NCBI RefSeq assembly: GCF_905220365.1 | Contig: NC_061154.1 | Location: forward strand, 4,092,001-4,156,000 | Source of the DNA: Vanessa cardui | Taxonomy: Eukaryota > Arthropoda > Insecta > Lepidoptera > Nymphalidae | Length of the DNA stretch: 64,000 bases | Reading direction: 5' to 3' | Shown here: positions 25,206-38,400 of the stretch, in pieces | How positions within the stretch are numbered: position 1 is the stretch's first letter | Layout: every line of letters begins with the position of its first letter | Notes under the pieces: generated by a model | The model's input: the letters and a program-made list of their open reading frames with translations, nothing else | What the model was told of the DNA's origin: nothing | The model's database searches: none | Program-made: the position numbers and the translations under genes

Positions 25206-28107
25206 AAGTAATGGTTTATTACAAACTACTCCAAATATAGTATTTTTTTGTGGTTTGTTTGTGTAATTAGTTGCAGTGAAGAAATCATAAGAAATTATGC
25301 ACCAGTTCACACAGGAGTAACAAATCGTTCGACATTTATGGGATGGTAATCTGATTGTATTATTGTACTACATCTATATTATGATTAAAATCTCACGACT
25401 GTTTAACTCTCATATAGACCTAACACAGACTAGAACAAAAAACACGCAGACAGTATAAGTGTTTACAATATCTACGTAATTTAATTGATAATATTTCTAC
25501 CAAGACTCCATGCTAGTAAATAGTTCAAATTGAATTGTTTAAAACTGGGCGTATCTATTTTCCAGACCTATATTTTTAAAAGGTTTGTCTGCCAAAAAAA
25601 AATTACAATGTTGCAAAATACAGCACATTGAAGTAAATTCCATACGACTACAGCATGGTAGCTAATTCAACAGCACCCACGCTCACTTCGACTTCTTTAT
25701 TTGTTTCCGTTGATGCTTTCTGAACGGAAAGATAATACAAAACAACAATAATCAACACAAACAGTGAGAGTCGTAATGTGCGCACGCGCAGTTACGCTTG
25801 CGATGTAGGTCATTTGCGCACAAGATTCACTTTCAGCTGAAACAAGAGTGAAATCTTGATTGGAGTTTGTTTTTTTTTATACTATTCGTATTCACATTAT
25901 AGGCCACCGATAAAAAAATAAAAAAAAATGACTTCATAAAAATAATAAATGACGGTATGATTGAGTCAATTAGTTCAATTATTGTTTATGGATATAGAAA
26001 GTGGAACTGTGTCAAAAGAGTTTTCTTGGTATTTCTCTGTCGCAAAATGGGTGTGGAGAGACAATAACGAGGCAACTACCTTAGATTGATGTTTCTTTTA
26101 TTCAAGTAGGCTCTATTACAGTGTCCACTAACGTGGAACTCCTTTGTCGTCAAAAGTATAGATGTTGGATGGGTTTTTAGAAGCGCCTCGGTTTCGCTTC
26201 CTTAAAAGCAAATGGTACCTTTTTACGTACATGGAACGCATTTATATAATATACATAGTTTGAATAAAATTCATACAATCGATAACTGAGATTAGCTTAT
26301 CAATATAATGTCTCAAATTAAATGATTAACAGCATCACTCTGACGTCAGACGAAGTATATTTTTCTTAGAGAGTCAGTCTATTTCATCATCTTCCTAAAT
26401 CTAAAATTAAATTAAGAATATAATTCGTACTAGATCTCATTAGATTAAATTTCTTATAAAATTAATTTAGTGTGATACAATTAAATACATTATCAACATA
26501 ATTACACCACATCGAATGATAACCGTTATTAAATTAATTTTTGGATCTCACAAAACGAGGAAGAAGTTTACAATCAAAAATTCACGAATATTACAAAGAA
26601 AATAGCTAAAAGACTATTTGACATCTTAAACAGATGCTTGAACAGTACCTGGACATAACTTCAAAAACTGTTGAAAAACCAGTAACGAATACAGTAATAA
26701 TAAATTTCAAAAACAAATGGTCCTTCAAGATCGTCTTCCAAAATATATTTCCATTACCTTACTCAATAAACTATCAAACTTTTTGATAGCAATAGTCTTG
26801 TTGGATTCCCGGTCTCTTACCTCAAATATGGTATTTTTATTATATCCAAAGCTTAATTAGTTTATAAAATCAATCGAGGTACCAAAGGCATAATTAGCAA
26901 TTAGGCTTCAATCTTTTAGAGAAGTTCCTTCGATGAGTTTTTATAATAAGCGCTAAAGATACTTTAGGATCACTCCAAGGTGCTACGGTAAATTTGATCC
27001 GATTTCAATGAGTAACCACATGTTATATTTTTGTGGTTCCGCAGTATATCTGTCATTCTCCGTTAGACTGACATTACGATAATCTTCAAACTCGTTTGGG
27101 GGCAAGAATTATCCAAAGATTACTTTTAGTTGATATTCATTGAAACTCACAGGGAGCCTCCCTGTCTGGAGTGAATGTGTGTGTGAATCGAAGTGTATCC
27201 TCGTTTTTTTCAGTGGATAGTCGAGCACTGGGCCAGAATTAGAAGCAGTCTCAAACTCCATTTACTTGATATATATTTTATAGCGACTTAAAAGGCTCAT
27301 TTTTATTATTGTCCTCTGATTTCATAACCCATTCTTACAGACTATGCATAATCCAGATACTCAGCTCGGTAGTAGATAATTCACATAATGACTGATTGTG
27401 TAAAAGACAACTGACTCTGTTGTTTCAGAGTTAATTCTAGAATCAACTCTGAAACGATCGTTCCTTATACTTTTATATTTTCTTAGTGATAAAATTGCTG
27501 ATTAATTAATACAGAAGTTTTTACATAGAAAATTGCTGTACCTCTTGTTCTATATGCAAAGAAAATAATTGAATCTTATGTCTATGGCACAAGATGTGAA
27601 TGGAAAAATTGATAAAATTTTGATACGGATGTGATATCTATTAATTAAATTACATAAACTTGTTGTGATGAGAAAATTATGCGTCCAAAAATAAAAGTTC
27701 TTCGCGTAAATACTAAATAGTTTACTATCTCTTCATTTTGTAACATTTTTTATCTTTAAACTTTATTATACATTGCAGTTGTTTTTCTCCATAGGTTTGC
27801 AAATAAAAAATCTTATTCTATATATACCTATATAGCAGTCCCTATAAAGCTATTACCAATTATCCCGCCAAATTAAGTCATATTTTCACTCTAATAATGG
27901 AGTTTTAAATAAGCACATGTCTGCAGTCAATTTTGAGCCTTCTGCTACACTTTACAAGTTCAATTTCGAATAAAATATAAGATATTTATGTAAAATATTA
28001 ACCATGGCTTTTCATTTATAAATTTAAACCTTATTATTATGATATAAAATTCAAATTTCCATAGCAAAATTTTGATTGTGGATTAGATCGAAGGCACCGA
28101 GAGGCAG
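25206..28107. other. Intergenic DNA upstream of the 28212 gene, no gene seen
   Basis: AT-rich sequence without long frames. It contains one near-perfect 34 bp palindrome (27422-27455) and a LINE-like scrap near 26095-26125 (TTATTCAAGTAGGCTCTATT). I see no other structure. Confidence 0.4.
27422..27455. repeat. 34 bp near-perfect palindrome
   Basis: GTTTCAGAGTT (27422-27432) and AACTCTGAAAC (27445-27455) are exact inverted arms. The 12 bases between them are also almost self-complementary (AATTCTAGAATC), so nearly the whole 34 bases is palindromic. Confidence 0.7.
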
Positions 28108-28133
28108 TGTCGCGAAACGCGACCACGTTGCAA

Positions 28134-28140
28134 TATAAAA
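28134..28140 (+). promoter_or_regulatory. TATA box of the 28212 gene
   Basis: TATAAAA stands about 78 bases before the start codon. This predicts transcription start near 28164-28170 (TATCACAC) and a 5' leader of about 45 bases without an upstream ATG. A small inverted repeat GTCGCGAAACGCGAC lies just upstream (28109-28123). Confidence 0.65.
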
Positions 28141-28211
28141 GGAAGTTTAGTTTAAATTTCTTTATCACACACCAGCTAACTGCATCACAGATTGGTCTTC
28201 ACTTCTTCACG

Positions 28212-31200
28212 ATGTCCGCACGATTTTTGGTGAGTGGACAATAATAGTTGAAATTAGAACTACATTAAAGTTCATGTACAAGTGATATACGTTCGTGGTT
28301 TTACATTTGGTCACGTTATAATTTATATGTGAAGTGCAATACATAATTTTACATTATTCTCCGAATTAATTGACGTTAATACTAAGTTTTGTGTATTTAT
28401 GTGTTATATAGATATTCGTTCTAGATTAACTAGACCACAAATTTGTAACAAAATCGAAAATATCAATCGTATCGTGAAGAAAAATAGTGTATGGTATAAC
28501 TATCGTTTTCAATGTAAGATTGTTTAATTTTCTTCGATAGAATATTAAATGGCTTTACATATAATTATGAATTTCAAACGCGCACCAACATTACAGCGTC
28601 ATCATCATTCATTATATTCATTGATGATTTTTTATTACGCGACGTAGATCATTGGACTGAACGGTCAAATACATTTGTAATCTAGTCCGTATCAAAAGGT
28701 ATTAAGAACTTTGGTCTACCGCTTAACACCAAATAGATCGACGATAATTTTACATGAGACCGGAACTAACGATAGTAATTAGAGTGAGCGGACTCTTATC
28801 ACTAAATATAAAGCAGAGCACGATGAGCGTGTCTGTACCAATTTTCTAGTTAATTTATAATAAGACTTCATCGATGTATTTTGTTCTTCATTGTACACAG
28901 AAATGAAAACTATAAAACCCAGAAAATTAAAATTTACTCATAAATTTTGTCTGTTTTGAAAATGGAACGTCATTTAAATGACTGTTCTTATAAACAGATA
29001 ATTAATAGAACAAAAGCGTCACATAAATTATTATACACGTGGGTGTACGTTGTTATGTAAAATTTTCTTTTTCTTTCGCTTTTCAAATTCAAGTCTGCGC
29101 GCACCTTCAGCCGGATACATTCATTTTCCTTTCTTATCCGATACGTCACAGCAAAAAAAAGTAAAAAAAAGAACTTAGTGAGAGGCTAAACATGATCGCG
29201 GTAAAAACATTTTGTGTTTTAGTTTTATTTGTTTGAAAGCGAATCATTTTATTACAACATAAAAATAGCTACGTTAAATGACTTAGATGGTTGTTGGCCG
29301 GCTTACATGGCGACATTCTATTGTAATACCTTTAGAAAGCTTTGTAATTATTATGCACTTATGTAATGTCAAATGTTATTTTAATTATATATTATAACGG
29401 TTGTCGTTTCGTTATAAAAAAGCTGAGCGAAGTCGAACTAACTATTTGCGAATTATAATCTAATTGTCAAATGCATTGCGAGAATATCTTGTTGTTTGAA
29501 AAGTTTTGAAATGTTATTTTTTGTGACGTCTGTATCAGTTAGGTTTTTCTAATACTGAGTCTAAGACAGGGGTATAAAAGTTTTACCGGAATAGACGAAA
29601 TTTAACCCCATGTGTTCTTTAAGCAAATACCATTTGAATAGTTATTTAAACTTTTTGTTTGATGAAGTTTGATTGATTGAATCCTAGATCCGAGATAATG
29701 AGAAAAAACTCATGTTTCATATTATGTAATATGTATTATATTTAGTTGATTAGGACGAAGGAGTGTAAAAACAAGGACAATTTTTAGTCTTTCATTCTTA
29801 AAACCTGATGAGATGTCAATCGGTTACGATCATCAAGAATTATAAACTTAATACATATACATAACTGTAAATATATGTATATATTATTTTATATGTTTAA
29901 CAGTAAACAGTAACAGTATATAAGAATTGTTCAGAACATAATACTCTAAGTTGATAAGAAAGTTGTAAACGCAAAACCTTATTTAAATTCGTTTGTAATA
30001 TTCCAGTTGGCGCTCGTTTGCGTAGCTGAGCTGTCTTCACTGATCTCAGCGGGTGGTGGCGGCGGTGGTCACAAGAAAGTGATCATTCACGTCCCGGTGT
30101 TCGTGAAACACCATCACCACAAGCACACAATAGTCAAGCATATACACCACAAGAGTGGCGGCGGTGGTGGAGATGACCACTACGAAGTTCTTGGATACAC
30201 GTATGGGGAGCCAAAACCGGCACCACACTTTGGCGGAGGTACGTACATTATACGTATTGTAATATACATACACATATGTATATTACATCATATTAATAGC
30301 ATTATGTATATGTTTGTGTGTTTTTAAATTAAGAATGTAGCTGAACGTATTTTCATAAAAATTGGTAAAAAAATCTATGACGTAGATATAGGGTCCTGTA
30401 CGAAAGTACAAAGTTTCATTTACGTCGAGCCTAATAGGTTTTCAATTACAAAATCAACGTGTCTATATTTATATTGTACGATATGTATTACATTAAGTTT
30501 TAATGTTAATTAGAGGGGAATACATAGTAATGTAGTCAGAGAAGAAAACGCTGCAACATACCAGTTAACATAGATTTTAAGATTTTTTTTGAGTTTACAA
30601 TATCAATGAAGTTAGACTTTGTTAAATAATATTTATTTCAGCACAATCGCAGATTTCTTTTAAATAATTCGCTTATACATATTCCTTTTATTTGGATTGC
30701 AGTAATTAGTTAAATACTATGTTTTTCTAAAAGAACTCAGTCATTTCCTATATGTATATACATGTACATATATACATCAATAGTGAAATGTCGAAACTGA
30801 CTTATAGTGTTACGCAATTTTTATTCTTGTATACTTAAACATTCTAAGAATTTAAGTCAATGTTGCATACACTTTCAGACAATTTGCGATTTTTTTCTGA
30901 CTTGAAATAATTTGTTTTTACGAAATCAAAATTATTCGGCAGTAACAATAACTACTTGACTGGTTTGAAACGCGAATGACGAAATTCATCTTAATTGGCT
31001 CTATCGACAGATGTAGTAACTTTGTTCTACTATAGCGGAATTATTCAAACGGTTTATCCATAACAAGAGCGTGAAATACACGCATATCATGTCAATAGCT
31101 TGGATTTAAATCTGGTGAAATAGCTATAAGCTAGATTGTAATATTACTAGCCGAAGCTACGGCTTTATCCGCGCAACTTATAAAATCTTTCGTAAAATTC

Positions 31201-32128
31201 GTTCATTAATGACAGCCTATAAGGTCCTTATAGTACGACACAACTAAGATGTAGCACCAGCAAATTCGTAAAACCGATCACATCCGAATTAAGTACGCTA
31301 TCCCAAATTATCAATAATAATATTTATTTCTTATGTGGATATGATCTTTACACAAACGTAATAACTTGTAACATCATATTATGACCTAATATATTCGTCA
31401 ATTTGACACGTCGATTTGCATGCACTTGCTCTCTCGGGTTGAACTGACGCGACAATCTATAGCGACGAATAGCGTCGAGTGGCGCGATAAAAAGCTATTT
31501 CTATTGGTTGTATAAATCGGCAGTAATCGGTTTTATTGAATTTGCCGATGCTACATCTAAGTCGTGCTATACCTGTCAAATTTCAAATTTGTTAATGTTA
31601 TAGTTTCTAAGATTTCGTGATAAATCAGTGGGTGGTATTACTCTTTTATATATATTTATATATATAGTATAAACTTCTTAGAAACACGTTGCGTCGCTTA
31701 GTATTGTTAAGCTCAATGGGTATATATTGGTTTAGTTGTGTTTTCTTTCAGGAGTACAAAAAATGTACTCACTAACTTATTTGGCATTCGATGAAACTTC
31801 AGTCAACTTTGATACTTATCGTTATATCGTAGTAGCATTAGCACAATATATCTCATTCTTATCGAGTCCGTGAAAATGTCCTGTTCAGTATCAACACAGA
31901 TCACATATCAGAGTAACAGAGCACCGGAAATGTGTTCCTTTTGGTGTCTAAGAAATATCTTATACCTATTTGAAATTGGTGTGGATTTTATTGAATCATG
32001 TCGTATGCATTGCAGGTCATGGCTGGGGAGCAGCTGAGGAGAGCCACGGTCACGAAGACAGTCCCGTAAGCTTCGAGGGTGGCGATCACGGTGGATACTC
32101 CCTTAGTGGGGACGAACACGGTTACTGA
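28212..32128 (+). CDS. Small Gly/His-rich secreted protein, 120 aa, three exons
   Basis: Exons are 28212-28229 (MSARFL), 30007-30238 and 32016-32128. All junctions are canonical: donors GTGAGT and GTACGT, acceptors CCAG and GCAG. Residues 1-21 form a signal peptide (LLALVCVAELSSLISA). A Gly6 linker leads to the family motif KKVIIHVPVFVK at 29-40, then HHHHKHTIVKHIHH at 41-54, a second Gly run, and an acidic, His- and Gly-containing C-terminus ending in EHGY. The motif is close to TKKVVIHVPYKVKKI in the 46882 gene, so the two are paralogs. Like that gene and the 274 gene it has an 18 bp coding first exon in phase 0, but it lacks their phase 2 intron after the signal peptide. The product is probably extracellular. 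Metal binding or cuticle association is inference. Confidence 0.85.
31132..31680. mobile_element. Degenerate transposon in intron 2 of the 28212 gene, split by a MITE
   Basis: The left part (ACTAGCCGAAGCTACGGCTT to CAGCCTATAAGGTCCTTATA) and right part (TATACCTGTCAAATTTCAAA to GATTTCGTGAT) look like one common lepidopteran repeat interrupted at a TATA by the MITE at 31234-31566. The class is not assigned. Confidence 0.45.
31234..31566. mobile_element. MITE with long inverted ends (copy 2)
   Basis: It shares its whole length with 7689-7999: TACGACACAACTAAGATGTA at the left, GAATTTGCCGATGCTACATC at the right, and internal CGATCACATCCGAATTAAGT and TTGACACGTCGATTTGCATG. Its right tip is shortened by a few bases. 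It sits inside intron 2 of the Gly/His-rich gene. Confidence 0.75.
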
Positions 32129-32437
32129 GCTACAACATAGCGCACTATGATTGAGTTTTGCTGAATGTACCGCTTAGCTATCTCGTGGAATTCCTTATCT
32201 CACTGCCAAATAGTATAATGTCTATATAATTACAACAAAAAAAAATATAATTCCATTTTTGAATTAATCATCTAAGTTATCATAGATACTATTATACATT
32301 GAATTTATTCCGGAGTCTGTCAAATAATTTCGTATTTGGAATGGATGGAATTTCAAACGTCCTTGTTTTTTTTTTGATCAAGGCGTAAAACTTGAATGCC
32401 TAAACTATAAAGCTTAAATCCTCTAAATGTCCACATC

Positions 32438-32443
32438 AATAAA
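32438..32443 (+). terminator. Poly(A) signal of the 28212 gene
   Basis: AATAAA lies 310 bases past the stop codon TGA at 32126-32128. It is the first canonical signal downstream. Confidence 0.5.
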
Positions 32444-34495
32444 TATAGCAAAGCCAATGATAAACTAATACGGTACTCAGAATATGTAACGTTTTAACTA
32501 TTGAAAGTTAACAGCGTCCAATTGTTCCTATAAAATTTATGGTGATATTTTTTATTACAGCCCATAAATTACGCTAATCGTCGCTATATATCAATTGTCC
32601 ATTACATTCCTGGGTACGTCTCACTATAAATCGGGATAATGTAACCTAGCCAAGATTTAGGGGATGTGTTTTTTTAACAGATTATATAACATTACATGAT
32701 AATGTTTACAATCTTTAATAGATTAGATCATGAGTTATTCTTAATAAAATGTACATAGAAAAAATTTAAACAGCTTATTGTAAGTTCATTAATAAACTCA
32801 ATTATAAATATTTTATATTACAGGATATTAAGTTATTGTAATTTTTTTCAATTACAATTAGCTAAAGGAACAGATATTATTACTCAATGTACAGATTTAA
32901 AAATCGAATGCTCATATTAAAATAAAGAGTGATTGTTTATTGTTTAGTTTCTAAGAGACTGTTGTGAAAATATATTTTAAGAAAAAACTGTTGATATTAA
33001 TATATTCTATACAATATTAACGTGACTTTTTTTTACGAATTAATATCTGCAACAAATTGTTTCTTATTATGATCTTTCTATTCTATTGTTTTGTTTTAAA
33101 AAACTTTATTGGAAATTATAACTTATTCCAATACAGATTAATTATTGAAGTAGGTAATTACAAGCTCCTTGAGACCTAATTATGATCCCAATCATTTGCA
33201 ATGTGATATTTTCATTGATTTCAAAAAGCTATCTATAAAAAATGAACTGTCAAAAGAAAGAAAATTATATTCAAATCTATTTTATATTCAAAATCACGTG
33301 TACTTTATTTTTGTTTACGATGTGATTAAATGAGACAATATTACGTTCATCTCACTCACCTCACTTTAATTTCAAGCACAGGTGAAGTTAGGTTACCTGC
33401 CTTAGATGACATATGCATTTTACATGTACCAATCCGCACTGAGGCGTGTTTCTTACTAAGATATTTCGTTTTTGCCACAGTAAATGATATAGATACTTAT
33501 TATCCTACCAAAGTAATCATGGTTATAGAATGAAAATCATTCATAATTTTCATAAGACTGTCAGTTTTTTAATCATACAAAATTATTAATATTTCGTAAA
33601 ATTTAAAGCTGGTTGGTAGTATTTTCTGTTCCTTGTTTCGTTTCAAATTTATTAATAAAGAAAAGAGAAGCGGACTTAGCAAGAAAATATTTAATAGGTA
33701 TATTATATATATGTAGATATATTTTGAATTGATTTTTGAAACATATATAACACGTGTCCGCATATTAACAACATATTAACAGCTTATAAATTCATGGAAT
33801 AGTTTTTCCAGTTTCGTAGCGATTAATTTTTATTCCTAATTTTATTCATTTGAATATTACTCTGTAGAATAAATTTAAATCGATATTTAATATCTACATT
33901 ATTGCCTTGTTTATCGATCTTTCTTTCAGTGAACTGTATCATTCATTCATTAAATCCATTGAGTGTTTTGGACGAAAACGGTGATGCAGTGAGAATCAGG
34001 AAGCGACTTTGTTTTAATTATAAAAAAATATAAAGAAAGAACACATAGATAAAAGAATTGGTAATTCTGAATTTAAAAAAATATTTTTGTTTTTAAATTG
34101 ATCATTTTTTAATTATGCATCTGTTTTTAGATAGCTTTTATTTTTTTCTTTTACATTTTATGACATCTGTTAATAAAAAAAATCTACCGTCTGTCTCTAG
34201 TAAGATTCTAAGGCAAATTGTACTGAATAAAAAAAAAACCATATACGAGTTCAATAAAATAGTAAAATATTTATCGATTTACACTGTATATAAATAAAAA
34301 CAGTGTATCGAAAAATTACTAATAACTTACGTTGATACCAAGAAGTTTTGAAACAACTGTCATAAATAACTAAAAAGTTTTTACTTAACAATGAACTATA
34401 TTTTAACGAATGGCTTACTACATCCACGCACACATAAGCCCTTTCTATTATTTGTTAAAGATTCTTAAAATCTGATAATAACAATCGAAAGAAAA
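32444..34495. other. Intergenic DNA, nothing recognised
   Basis: Very AT-rich, with homopolymer runs and short frames only. I see no repeat family member, RNA gene or plausible exon here. Confidence 0.4.
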
Positions 34496-34552
34496 AAAAA
34501 AAAATACAGACGAATTGATAACCTCCTCCTTTTGGAAGTCGGTTGAAAACCG
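34496..34552 (+). repeat. Short dispersed repeat, copy 1
   Basis: The ~45 bases from AATACAGACGAATTGATAAC to GGAAGTCGGTTGAAAAC are repeated without change at 57410-57456, both times after an A-run. It is probably the end of a larger transposon family. Confidence 0.65.
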
Positions 34553-34737
34553 TTAAACGTTTGTTCTTTTGTTTTATTTTACATAAACGAATACATGTAT
34601 TTAAAAAGTCATTTTAAATATGTTATAGTTCATCATATATTATTATAATAGTTACCGTATTCATATGTGTAAAATTGTCTTTTAATAGAAAAACTCATGC
34701 TGTTCTGCTTTTCAACATTAAAACTTTATCATTCAGT

Positions 34738-34920
34738 ACTGAGTTGAAGCCCAGTGGTTAGAAGACACGAATTTTAACCGATTGTTCGTAGTTCAAGTCC
34801 AGTTTGTCTTTTATAATTCATCTATAGCTGGATTGTAATGGAAAACAATATGTCGCGGATGAAAACTTCCTTCGGGTTAGAGCACTATGGTGGAGAAAAC
34901 GCCAAACCTCCTCACAAGAT
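34738..34920 (+). mobile_element. Highly decayed SINE
   Basis: GCCCAGTGGTTAGAAGACAC, TTTTAACCGATTG and GTAGTTCAAGTCCAG are diverged A- and B-box regions of the 4931 family. TTATAATTCATCTATAGCTG continues the body. The copy is old and incomplete. Confidence 0.6.
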
Positions 34921-35477
34921 TATAACAAAAATTATATCCAAAAGAACTACTTTTTTTATAAATTAAACCTCTCACCTCAGGAGTGTATAATTTTTTAACA
35001 TTTTTTTTTAATATTTAGTTCTTATTATGTATCAATAGATGTCGTTGTTAATTTTAATCGTTTTTCTGAGTCAGACTTTCTTTATCAAAGGAAATATTTA
35101 AAACTGTAAGTCTTGAGAATGAGTGGTGTTATATTCACGAAGTAAATGATTTATATATTTCATTTTCAGTAGCTATTTGAATTTATTAAATTGAAAAAAA
35201 TAAAGATTTTATTCATTGAGTGTGAAAGTCCAATGAAATTGGATTAACAACAGCAAGGGGTCTTAAAACGCTGCTTTTTGCGATTATACAAAATACAGTC
35301 ACAACTATATATAAATAATTAAAAGAAAATTATTGATCTCAACAATGTCAACACATATACATTTTACTCGTCACTGTAAGCATTTACGTTTTTAAGAGCT
35401 CTTTTAAATCATAAATAAGTAATTTCAAATCCTTGTTACGTAAAAAATATGTATATTTATTTTATATTTTTTATGTT

Positions 35478-35757
35478 ATAGGTTGGCGGACGAGCATATG
35501 GGTCACCTGATGGTAAGTGGTCACCATCACCCATAGACAATGACGCTGTAAGAAATATTAACTATTCCTTACGTCGTCAATGTGCCACCAACCTTGTGAA
35601 CTAAGATGTTATGTCCCTTGTGCCTGTAGTTACACTGGCTCACCCTTCAAACCGGAACACAACAATACTAAGTACTGTTATTTGGCGGTAGAATAACTGA
35701 TGATTGGGTGGTACCTACCCGGACGGGCTTGCACAAAGCCCTACCACCAAGTAAATT
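35478..35757 (+). mobile_element. Dispersed repeat family C, best-preserved copy
   Basis: The copy runs from GGTTGGCGGACGAGCATATG to GGGCTTGCACAAAGCCCTAC with CACCTGATGGTAAGTGGTCA, TATGTCCCTTGTGCCTGTAG and CTTCAAACCGGAACACAACA inside. It aligns end to end with 11452-11698. It contains no ORF. Confidence 0.75.
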
Positions 35758-36044
35758 TTAATCTATTAAACTTAAAAAGATGAATGAAGTGGTTACATAA
35801 ATACAGATTTATAATATTTTATGTTAAAAAAAGAGTTTATGGTTTTTACAAGTAATCTTTATTTATACTTATCACAGATATTATACTTTGCAAATTGAAT
35901 TTGTTGTGTAACTTTTATTTGACATAGGTTTACATCGCCATATAAAATAGTATTGACCGATAAACACACTAACAGACACATAAAAACAAGAAATAATGAA
36001 TAGCATCAATATATTCAATATATGTATTTAATTAGTTTGTCAAA

Positions 36045-36178
36045 AAAGACCCGCTGAGTTTCTTTCGCCGGTTCTTCTCAAGTCAGGGTGTTTCTTTTTC
36101 CGAACCAGTGGTAGTGTTTAATTTGCCTCACAATAAGTAATACTTCAATATTGAATAAAGGAATTTGAGTTTGAAACA
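36045..36178 (+). mobile_element. LINE 3' end fragment
   Basis: GACCCGCTGAGTTTCTTTCG, CCGGTTCTTCTCAAGTCAGG, CCGAACCAGTGGTAGTGTTT and the end TTGAATAAAGGAATTTGAGT make a typical lepidopteran non-LTR 3' untranslated end. The same block is in opposite orientation at 6490-6885 and decayed at 38268-38400. Confidence 0.6.
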
Positions 36179-36892
36179 AATGAAACTATAAAAAAAAATG
36201 AACACAAAACCATATATGTACATTATGTAGCATATCATTCTACTCGTAATAATGGCAACACTCGCGTTAATCACGTTTAAATTACTGCAAGTATCGATAC
36301 GAGATCGTCCGTTGGTTGATCATCACATGGATTTCGCAAATCCTTTTCCCCTTTTTATCAATTACCTCGCGAAGCCAACGTATAACAGCGAAGAAAAAAA
36401 ACATTCTAAATTCAAAAATACAGATAAAAAAATATTTTTAAAGATAAATTGTAATTCACAATTTAATCTTCGGCAGTATTCATAGCAATGTGAAAACAAT
36501 TGTCGGTTGGATTAGAAAATTCACGAAGACCTTTTTGTTATTATTAATTTCTCTGTCACTTTTCCGTTTCCCATTATATCCTATTGTATCGTGAGAGTTA
36601 TGTTTATAAATAAGATTTCTACGATTTGATACAATTCGTAAAAAAAGCTGTCAGAACATAATTATCTTGTCACGACGATAATTGACTACGCTTGATTGAA
36701 ATATTAAAATAAGCGCTGTGTTTAAATACTCTGCTTTTGTCCCACTGCTGGGCAAACACCTTCGTCGATGCGAAGACCGATACAGGTACATAGTTTCATT
36801 TAACATCCAGCACGAGTTGGTTTTAAAGATAAATTAGATACACTGTTTAACAACAACAAAAATAACACTGTAAATTTACCACTACTGGGATA

Positions 36893-37101
36893 ACGACGAC
36901 CTCCGTGGTCGAGTGTTGTGTACACCGGTTTTCATGGGTACGCCACTCCGATGGTCCCGGGTTCGATTCCCGGCCGAATCGATGTAGATTACTTTTCTAT
37001 GTTGTCTTGGGTCTGGGTGTTTGTGGTACCGTCGTTACTTCTGATTTTCCATAACACAAGTGCGTTAGCTACTTACATTGGGATCAGAGTAATGTATGTG
37101 A
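36893..37101 (+). mobile_element. Second SINE-like family, full copy
   Basis: It contains an A-box-like TGGTCGAGTGT, a B-box-like GGTTCGATTCCCGG, then GATGTAGATTACTTTTCTAT, GGTCTGGGTGTTTGTGGTAC and CGTCGTTACTTCTGATTTTC. It is longer than the 9116 copy by the central block. A piece of the first SINE family (37110-37208, reverse) follows immediately. Confidence 0.7.
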
Positions 37102-37109
37102 TTAATTAT

Positions 37110-37208
37110 AAACACAAATTTAGCACATGAATATTTATTGGTGCCTGGGTTTGAACCCGCAATCATCGGTTAAGATGCAAGCGCTCTAACCACTGGGCGA
37201 ACTCGGCT
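37110..37208 (-). mobile_element. SINE head fragment, reverse orientation
   Basis: Only the head region of the 4931 family remains: GCCTGGGTTTGAACCCGCAA and CTCTAACCACTGGGCGAACT, which carry the B box and a slightly altered A box. The body is missing. Confidence 0.75.
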
Positions 37209-37989
37209 CTCATATACTGTTCAGCATGGAACATGTTTAAGAAATCCATGGTATAATGCGCGTTCTAACTCCTGAGCCATATCAGTTCTCTAGAAACAGG
37301 TTAAATAATTATTATAATACATTTATAATCTACTGTATGGACTTTCGTAATAGAAATATAAATTTAACAAAAACACCTAATGTACTTAGCGATTATGAAG
37401 ATTTGATTGATGGCTAGATTACTAGCAGAATTTCCCCATCGAAGGCGGAAATTGAAAGTCTTCCTATCAACAGACATTAAGATGATATTATATTCAGGAA
37501 CATGAAACTATCGTCTTTTATTTACTTTGACAATGTCCTGAAATAATTAAATGCTTACGAAAAGAGGTTTTATATAATTCAATGTTAATGGATTGCGGAC
37601 AATCTTGAAATAATAATTAATATTACCTATTTAGTTATTTAATAATAGCTACTTTCATTTGGTTCAATTAAATAAGCAGAAATTTCTGAGTCGAGTGAAT
37701 GAATGGTAAGAAATCCATGGAAAGGCCATTTCTCGGATTAAATATGGTACCACACATTTTCATCAACCGATACTGGTAAATCTCAGAGGATTAAGATTCA
37801 AACGATAAATTTACAGAAAAAACGTTTTCACTTTCGGCTTTATTGACCAGAGCTGAGTCGTATCGAAACTCACAGATACCAGCAGTTTTAGATTTTCTTA
37901 TACATCTACTCAAATAAATACTATACTTTTAATAAATGTACACATTATTAAAATAAAGTTTAATTAGTAAGAAGTACTACTCGATAAAT

Positions 37990-38400
37990 AATTATATAGA
38001 TGACAAGTTATGTATGTAACTTCGTCCGAGTATAAATAAAAAAAAAGTTATCGTTAAGTTCGCAGATTTGCTCCGAACGCTACTGAACTTATTAGTGGTA
38101 TTTGGATATTGCAATGTGACTTTATCATTATTATTTTATATGTAATTCTAAATTAAAAGTAGCCTAACTTACTCCTTATTGTATCAGCTATTTCCCAAGT
38201 ACCGTATAAATCGGTCTAGCCGAGATTAGCCGAAAAAAACAAACAAACGGATAAAAAAATACTTTATCAAAGTAGGCTTTTACAACTATTTTTGAATCGA
38301 CATTCTACAAACTACATTAAGTGATTTAACCAGCGGTTCGTAATGTCGATTCTACAGAGCAACCGCTCAGAAACTGAGTAGGTAGTTTAGTTAATTTTAA
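37990..38400 (-). mobile_element. Composite of decayed repeats
   Basis: 37990-38250 is a degenerate GGCTAATC-core repeat in reverse (CTTACTCCTTATTGTATCAG and GGTCTAGCCGAGATTAGCCG). 38265-38400 has the LINE 3' block (AAAGTAGGCTTTTACAACTA, ACCAGCGGTTCGTAATGTCG, CAGAAACTGAGTAGGTAGTT). The short minus-strand frame at 38326-38532 falls in this block. Confidence 0.5.

Noticed and set aside
30046..30273. Minus-strand frame of 75 codons
   Set aside because: It is antisense to exon 2 of the Gly/His-rich gene, whose signal peptide and splice sites are clear.
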